A stretch of DNA of 64,000 bases from Mucilaginibacter mallensis (GTDB lineage: Bacteria > Bacteroidota > Bacteroidia > Sphingobacteriales > Sphingobacteriaceae). Below are positions 60,357 through 64,000 of this stretch, piece after piece. The translations under genes were made by a program, and so were the position numbers. The DNA is taken from NCBI RefSeq assembly GCF_900105165.1, contig NZ_LT629740.1:2356001-2420000 (forward strand), in the 5' to 3' direction. Positions within the stretch are counted from its first letter, which is position 1, and every line of letters begins with the position of its first letter. The notes beneath the pieces were generated by a model, which was given only the letters and a program-made list of their open reading frames with translations, had not been told where the DNA came from and did not search any database.

Positions 60357-62807
60357 ATGAATATAGCTTACCAGGGCGAACACCTTTTACCAGGGCAATT
60401 AGGCCAATTTTTTATCATTCTCGCATTTGGTTCCGCACTTTTCTCAACTATAAGTTATTACTTCGCCACAACCAGCACCAATAAGCTGGATGATTCATGG
60501 CTTTGGATGGGGCGTATAGGGTACTTTATAAACAGTATATCTGTTGTAGGTATCGGTACTTGCTTGTTCTATGTTATTTATAGTCATTTTTTTGAATACC
60601 ATTATGCATGGGAACATTCATCCCGTACATTACCTGTATATTATATTATTTCCAGCTTTTGGGAAGGGCAGGAAGGTAGTTTCTGGCTTTGGGGTTTCTG
60701 GCAGGCAGTATTGGGTAATATTCTGATATGGAAAGCAAAATCATGGGAAAAACCAGTGCTTACTGTCATCGCTCTGGCACAAACCTTATTATCATCAATG
60801 CTTTTAGGCATTGATATATTTGGACAACGAATTGGTAGTTCGCCTTTTATTTTATTAAGAGAAGCCTTAGAAGCGCCTATATTTAGTCGCCCTGAATATT
60901 TATCGTTCATAAAAGACGGTAACGGATTAAACCCACTGTTACAAAACTACTGGATGGTAATTCATCCGCCAACCTTATTCCTGGGTTTTGCCTCAATGGT
61001 AGTACCATTTGCTTACGCGATAGCAGGTTTATGGACAAAACGCTATAAAGAGTGGGTTCAGCCTGCCATATCATATTCATTGTTTGCTGTTATGGTATTG
61101 GGTACAGGAGTTATCATGGGTTCATTATGGGCATATGAATCACTGAACTTTGGTGGTTTTTGGGCCTGGGATCCGGTTGAAAATGCCGCGTTAATTCCAT
61201 GGTTAACGCTAATTGGCGCTGTACACGTGATGATTGTGTATAAAAATACTGGTCACTCTTATTTCACAGCTACCTTTTTAACGCTGATCAGTTTTATACT
61301 GGTATTATATGCTTCATTCCTTACCCGCAGCGGTATTTTGGGTGATACTTCAGTTCACGCCTTTACCGATCTGGGTATGTTCTGGCATTTGGTGGTTGAT
61401 GTGGCCATATTCTTTATTATTGCTGTAATCCTTGTTGTATTAAGGTGGAAGGAACTGCCGATTAGCAAAAAAGAAGAAGAAACCTATTCGCGTGAATTTT
61501 GGATGTTTGTTGGTGCTATATTCTTAGCATTATCATGCCTTCAGCTTATCGTGGTAACCTCTATCCCGGTTTGGAACGCTATGTTTAAGACACATATAGC
61601 GCCGCCAACTAATCCAGTCACGCTATATAATGTTTTCCAGGCTGGTTTTGCAGTTGTGGTAACATTACTGGCAGGTATTACCCAATTTTTAAAATATAAG
61701 AAAACAGATACTACAAGATTCTTTATTACATCAGTAATTTACCTGGTATTTTCAGCTGTTATTACCGGCCTTATCGTATACATAACAGGTTTATATCACC
61801 TGCGTTTTGTGTTTGTACTGGTAATGTTTGGTGCTATATATACGCTAATGGCCAATACAAAAGTTTTGGCCGATGTACTTAAAGGCAAAATAAAACTCGC
61901 TGGTTCAGCAGTGGCGCATATAGGTTTTGGGCTGATAATGGTAGGGGCATTAATTGCTGCCGGTACCAGTAAAGTTATCTCCCAAAATGATACACTTGAG
62001 TACGGTGCCGACTTTGCAAAGGGTAACAATCCCCGCGAAAACATAATGCTCTACAAAAATGAGCCACAGAAAATGGGTGATTATATGGTTACCTATTACG
62101 GCGACTCGATTAAGGCGCCCAACCATTATTTTAAGGTTGATTATAAGCGTTTAGATGCTAATGGTAAAGTTGTTGAAGAGTTTACTTTAAAACCAAACTC
62201 ACAAGCCAACCGCAAAATGGGGCTGGTTTCATCGCCGGATACTAAGCACTATCTATTTCATGATCTGTATACCCATGTGAGCATGGCACCTATAAAATAT
62301 GATGATGAAATGCAGGGCGATGCCGGTCATGGGGAAGAAAATGACGATGCTAATTATAACCCGCCTGTGCCTCACGAGGTAAAAGTAGGGGATACCATAC
62401 CTTTCCGCGAAGGTTATATTATTCTGCAGAGCTTAAATAAAGAAGCGCATGTTCAGAATATCCCGATGGGGCCAAATGATGTTGCTGTTGGCGCTGAACT
62501 GAAAGTTGTATCACACGGTAAATCATACGACGCTGAGCCGGTATTTATGGTGAAGAATGGCAGCGTATTTGATTTTGCCCGTAAGGTTGATGATGCCGGT
62601 TTAAAGCTGCGCCTTTCAAAGATCATTCCTGACAAGAGCAAGGTAGAGATCACCGTTTATGATCAGCCAGAAAGCAAAAAAGCATATATTGTAATGCGTG
62701 CCATTGAGTTCCCATATATAAATTTCTTGTGGACAGGTACAGTTATTATGGTGATTGGTTTCCTGCTTTCCATCTTCAGACGGAATAAAGAATTGAAGTC
62801 GGCCTGA
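60357..62807 (+). CDS. ccmF: CcmF/CcsA-type cytochrome c haem lyase
   Basis: 816 residues with about 13 membrane segments. The WWD haem motif is GGFWAWDPVENAALIPWLTL (about 264-283), and conserved His residues lie around it (HPPTLFLGF, HVMIVYKN). A large periplasmic region (about 545-785) precedes the last span. CcmF takes haem from CcmE and attaches it to apocytochrome CxxCH sites. Directly after it comes a dihaem cytochrome, a likely client. No ccmH or ccmG is seen. Confidence 0.92.
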   Translation: MNIAYQGEHLLPGQLGQFFIILAFGSALFSTISYYFATTSTNKLDDSWLWMGRIGYFINSISVVGIGTCLFYVIYSHFFEYHYAWEHSSRTLPVYYIISSFWEGQEGSFWLWGFWQAVLGNILIWKAKSWEKPVLTVIALAQTLLSSMLLGIDIFGQRIGSSPFILLREALEAPIFSRPEYLSFIKDGNGLNPLLQNYWMVIHPPTLFLGFASMVVPFAYAIAGLWTKRYKEWVQPAISYSLFAVMVLGTGVIMGSLWAYESLNFGGFWAWDPVENAALIPWLTLIGAVHVMIVYKNTGHSYFTATFLTLISFILVLYASFLTRSGILGDTSVHAFTDLGMFWHLVVDVAIFFIIAVILVVLRWKELPISKKEEETYSREFWMFVGAIFLALSCLQLIVVTSIPVWNAMFKTHIAPPTNPVTLYNVFQAGFAVVVTLLAGITQFLKYKKTDTTRFFITSVIYLVFSAVITGLIVYITGLYHLRFVFVLVMFGAIYTLMANTKVLADVLKGKIKLAGSAVAHIGFGLIMVGALIAAGTSKVISQNDTLEYGADFAKGNNPRENIMLYKNEPQKMGDYMVTYYGDSIKAPNHYFKVDYKRLDANGKVVEEFTLKPNSQANRKMGLVSSPDTKHYLFHDLYTHVSMAPIKYDDEMQGDAGHGEENDDANYNPPVPHEVKVGDTIPFREGYIILQSLNKEAHVQNIPMGPNDVAVGAELKVVSHGKSYDAEPVFMVKNGSVFDFARKVDDAGLKLRLSKIIPDKSKVEITVYDQPESKKAYIVMRAIEFPYINFLWTGTVIMVIGFLLSIFRRNKELKSA

Positions 62808-62897
62808 GCAATTTCAGGTAACATTTTTATAAAATTTCTTTTTGTAATCAATTTGCATAAAAATTTGTTCATATCTTAGATGTTCAAACTTGAATTT

Positions 62898-63398
62898 ATG
62901 CTTATCAACAAAAAACTTATAACAATTACCTGTATGCTCGGGGTGGTTGCTTTTACAGCCTTAACCTCTATGAGCGCCGAGGATCACCCAGGCCCTAAAA
63001 ATCTGAAAGTATTACCCAAAAACATACCTCATGAGGCTCTTCACCAGGTAATGGATGATTGGTCGCATGCATTAGGTGTGCACTGTAATTTTTGCCATGC
63101 AAAGGGCGATGACGGTAAAATGGATTTTGCCAGCGATGCAAAACCGGAAAAGAACATGGCCCGGGAAATGTTTAAGATGACGGCTAAAATAAACAGTAAA
63201 TATTTTGAAGGTAAAAAGGATTCATTAGGAATGGTTATGGGTGATATTAAATGCTTAACCTGCCACCGCGGTAATCCACACCCTGATGAAGTAAAAGATA
63301 TGGGTGGTATCGACATGATGCATCACGGAGATATGCACGCTCCAGGTACAGGTCCGGGAGCTAAAAGAGATTCAGTTCCCCCGCCGCCCGGAAAATAA
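62898..63398 (+). CDS. Periplasmic dihaem cytochrome c (reaction-centre cytochrome-like)
   Basis: About 166 residues. An export signal (MLINKKLITITCMLGVVAF...) is followed by two CxxCH sites, CNFCH (about 63-67) and CLTCH (about 115-119). VLPKNIPHEALHQVMDDWSHALGVH and the sites' spacing resemble the photosynthetic reaction centre cytochrome subunit family, which is frequent in non-phototrophic Bacteroidota. I chose the second ATG (62898) because it gives the better signal; an ATG at 62880 adds six residues. The tail is rich in His, Met and Pro. Confidence 0.85.
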   Translation: MLINKKLITITCMLGVVAFTALTSMSAEDHPGPKNLKVLPKNIPHEALHQVMDDWSHALGVHCNFCHAKGDDGKMDFASDAKPEKNMAREMFKMTAKINSKYFEGKKDSLGMVMGDIKCLTCHRGNPHPDEVKDMGGIDMMHHGDMHAPGTGPGAKRDSVPPPPGK

Positions 63399-63418
63399 TT
63401 ATTTATTCATCCTGTAAA

Positions 63419-63464
63419 CTAAAGCTTGCTATTTTATGTTCTACCATAAAATAGCAAGCTTTAG
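63419..63464. terminator. Perfect 20-bp hairpin after the cytochrome gene
   Basis: CTAAAGCTTGCTATTTTATG pairs perfectly with its complement across a 6-nt loop. The right side continues into a mild T-rich tail. It likely ends the ccmE-ccmF-cytochrome transcript. The rest of 63465-63652 is AT-rich and should hold the next promoter. Confidence 0.8.
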
Positions 63465-63652
63465 CTGTTTTAACAGGTCTGCTAAATATATTCAGGCAGA
63501 CTTTAAATGAGTTTGAAGTATATTTAATTAAATTTACTATCCGTTAAATTAGGTGCATATTATTACATATAATTATATTAATATTTGTGTGCAATTAATT
63601 TTTTATAAATTTAAGCTATTGATTGCATTAACAGGTGTACGCCTAACCATAT

Positions 63653-64000
63653 ATGAATAAGATAAAACTACTTTTTTTTTTAACTGCATTTATAATCCTA
63701 TACCAAAAAGCATCCGCACAAGAATCCATAATTCCCGAAATATCAGATGCGTATGTTGAAAAATTAATAGCTGCTGCAAAAGCAAATTATCCTCACGTAA
63801 AGGTTAACCAGGGGCATATTAAAATTGCCGAGGGTAATATTGGCAAGGCAAAAGCATCCTATTTTGATGCATTCACTTTTTCCTACATCTATCAGCCACA
63901 GGGGGTTAACACACTTGCCGGCGCAAACGGAACCTCTAATTACAGTTACTTTAATGGTATACAGATAGGCATATTTTTTAATTTGGGTACTTTTTTAGAA
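63653..64000 (+). CDS. TolC-family outer-membrane protein (5' part)
   Basis: The first 116 codons; the gene runs off the right edge. An export signal ends about residue 22 (QKASAQ). ISDAYVEKLIAAAKANYPHV followed by GHIKIAEGNIGKAKASYFDAFTF is the helix pattern of TolC-like outer-membrane factors, and SYIYQPQGVN and FNGIQIGIFFNLG fit the first barrel strands. Role (efflux or polymer export) cannot be read from this part. Confidence 0.75.
   Translation, partial: MNKIKLLFFLTAFIILYQKASAQESIIPEISDAYVEKLIAAAKANYPHVKVNQGHIKIAEGNIGKAKASYFDAFTFSYIYQPQGVNTLAGANGTSNYSYFNGIQIGIFFNLGTFLE

Overview
The window reads as a chromosomal segment of a Bacteroidota bacterium, most likely of the Sphingobacteriaceae (Mucilaginibacter/Pedobacter type). 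The signs are the AT-rich spacers, promoters of the TTG-N19-TAnnTTTG type, near absence of Shine-Dalgarno sites, a gldC gene, DUF4199 and CarboxypepD_reg-like proteins, a stand-alone Hsp70 of the HscA type, and dispersed hairpin repeats. No rRNA, tRNA, CRISPR array, prophage or intact insertion sequence was seen. The taxonomic call is inference.

Layout. 1-2.3 kb: start of mnmA, a DUF2459 protein, a long AT-rich spacer, and a compact promoter-small ORF-terminator unit. 2.3-4.7 kb: proBA. 4.9-9.9 kb: an operon read leftwards for an OprO/P-type porin and a PstSCAB-like ABC importer. 10.1-17.7 kb: sulfate assimilation operon (sulfite reductase, cobA, a Met8-TauE fusion, cysH, cysD, cysN). 17.8-19.5 kb: an Rrf2 regulator, a 47-aa ORF and a MOSC protein. 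19.6-28.5 kb: M13 peptidase, SDR/FAH/lactate-dehydrogenase-like set, accC. 28.5-34.7 kb: transglutaminase-like, Nudix, ribE, TPR, small coiled-coil protein, hscA. 34.9-43.4 kb: large outer-membrane peptidase-like protein, cutC, glycosylasparaginase, DUF4199, membrane LuxR protein, DUF2007, WYL regulator, EVE and SRPBCC proteins. 43.5-47.5 kb: pyrC, DEAD helicase, gldC and small membrane proteins. 47.6-54.4 kb: a hybrid kinase-CheR-CheB-hybrid kinase operon, then ogt. 55-63.4 kb: cytochrome c maturation genes (ccmB, ccmC, ccmD, ccmE, ccmF), glutamate dehydrogenase and a dihaem cytochrome. The end holds the start of a TolC-like gene.

The main discovery is at 4.9-17.7 kb. Two adjacent operons each begin with a short ORF rich in cysteine codons. 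The porin/ABC operon has a 30-aa ORF ending CCCCCMCHC. The sulfite reductase operon has a 26-aa ORF with CPCC and CYCC clusters followed by a strong intrinsic terminator just before the sulfite reductase start. The porin and the binding protein have no Cys and no Met apart from the initiator. The usual phosphate-binding Ser-Gly-Thr loop of the binding protein is replaced by Ala-Gly-Ala, and no phoU is present. Together this says the 'phosphate' transporter is more likely a sulfate (sulfur oxyanion) uptake system, and that both uptake and assimilation are controlled by cysteine supply through leader-peptide attenuation.

The window is also rich in intergenic hairpin elements of several families. 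These are a TGTCATT...AATGACA family, a C4/AG4-rich family, a multi-hairpin REP-like block, and hairpins built from reiterated short words that fill gaps between genes and sometimes supply stop codons.
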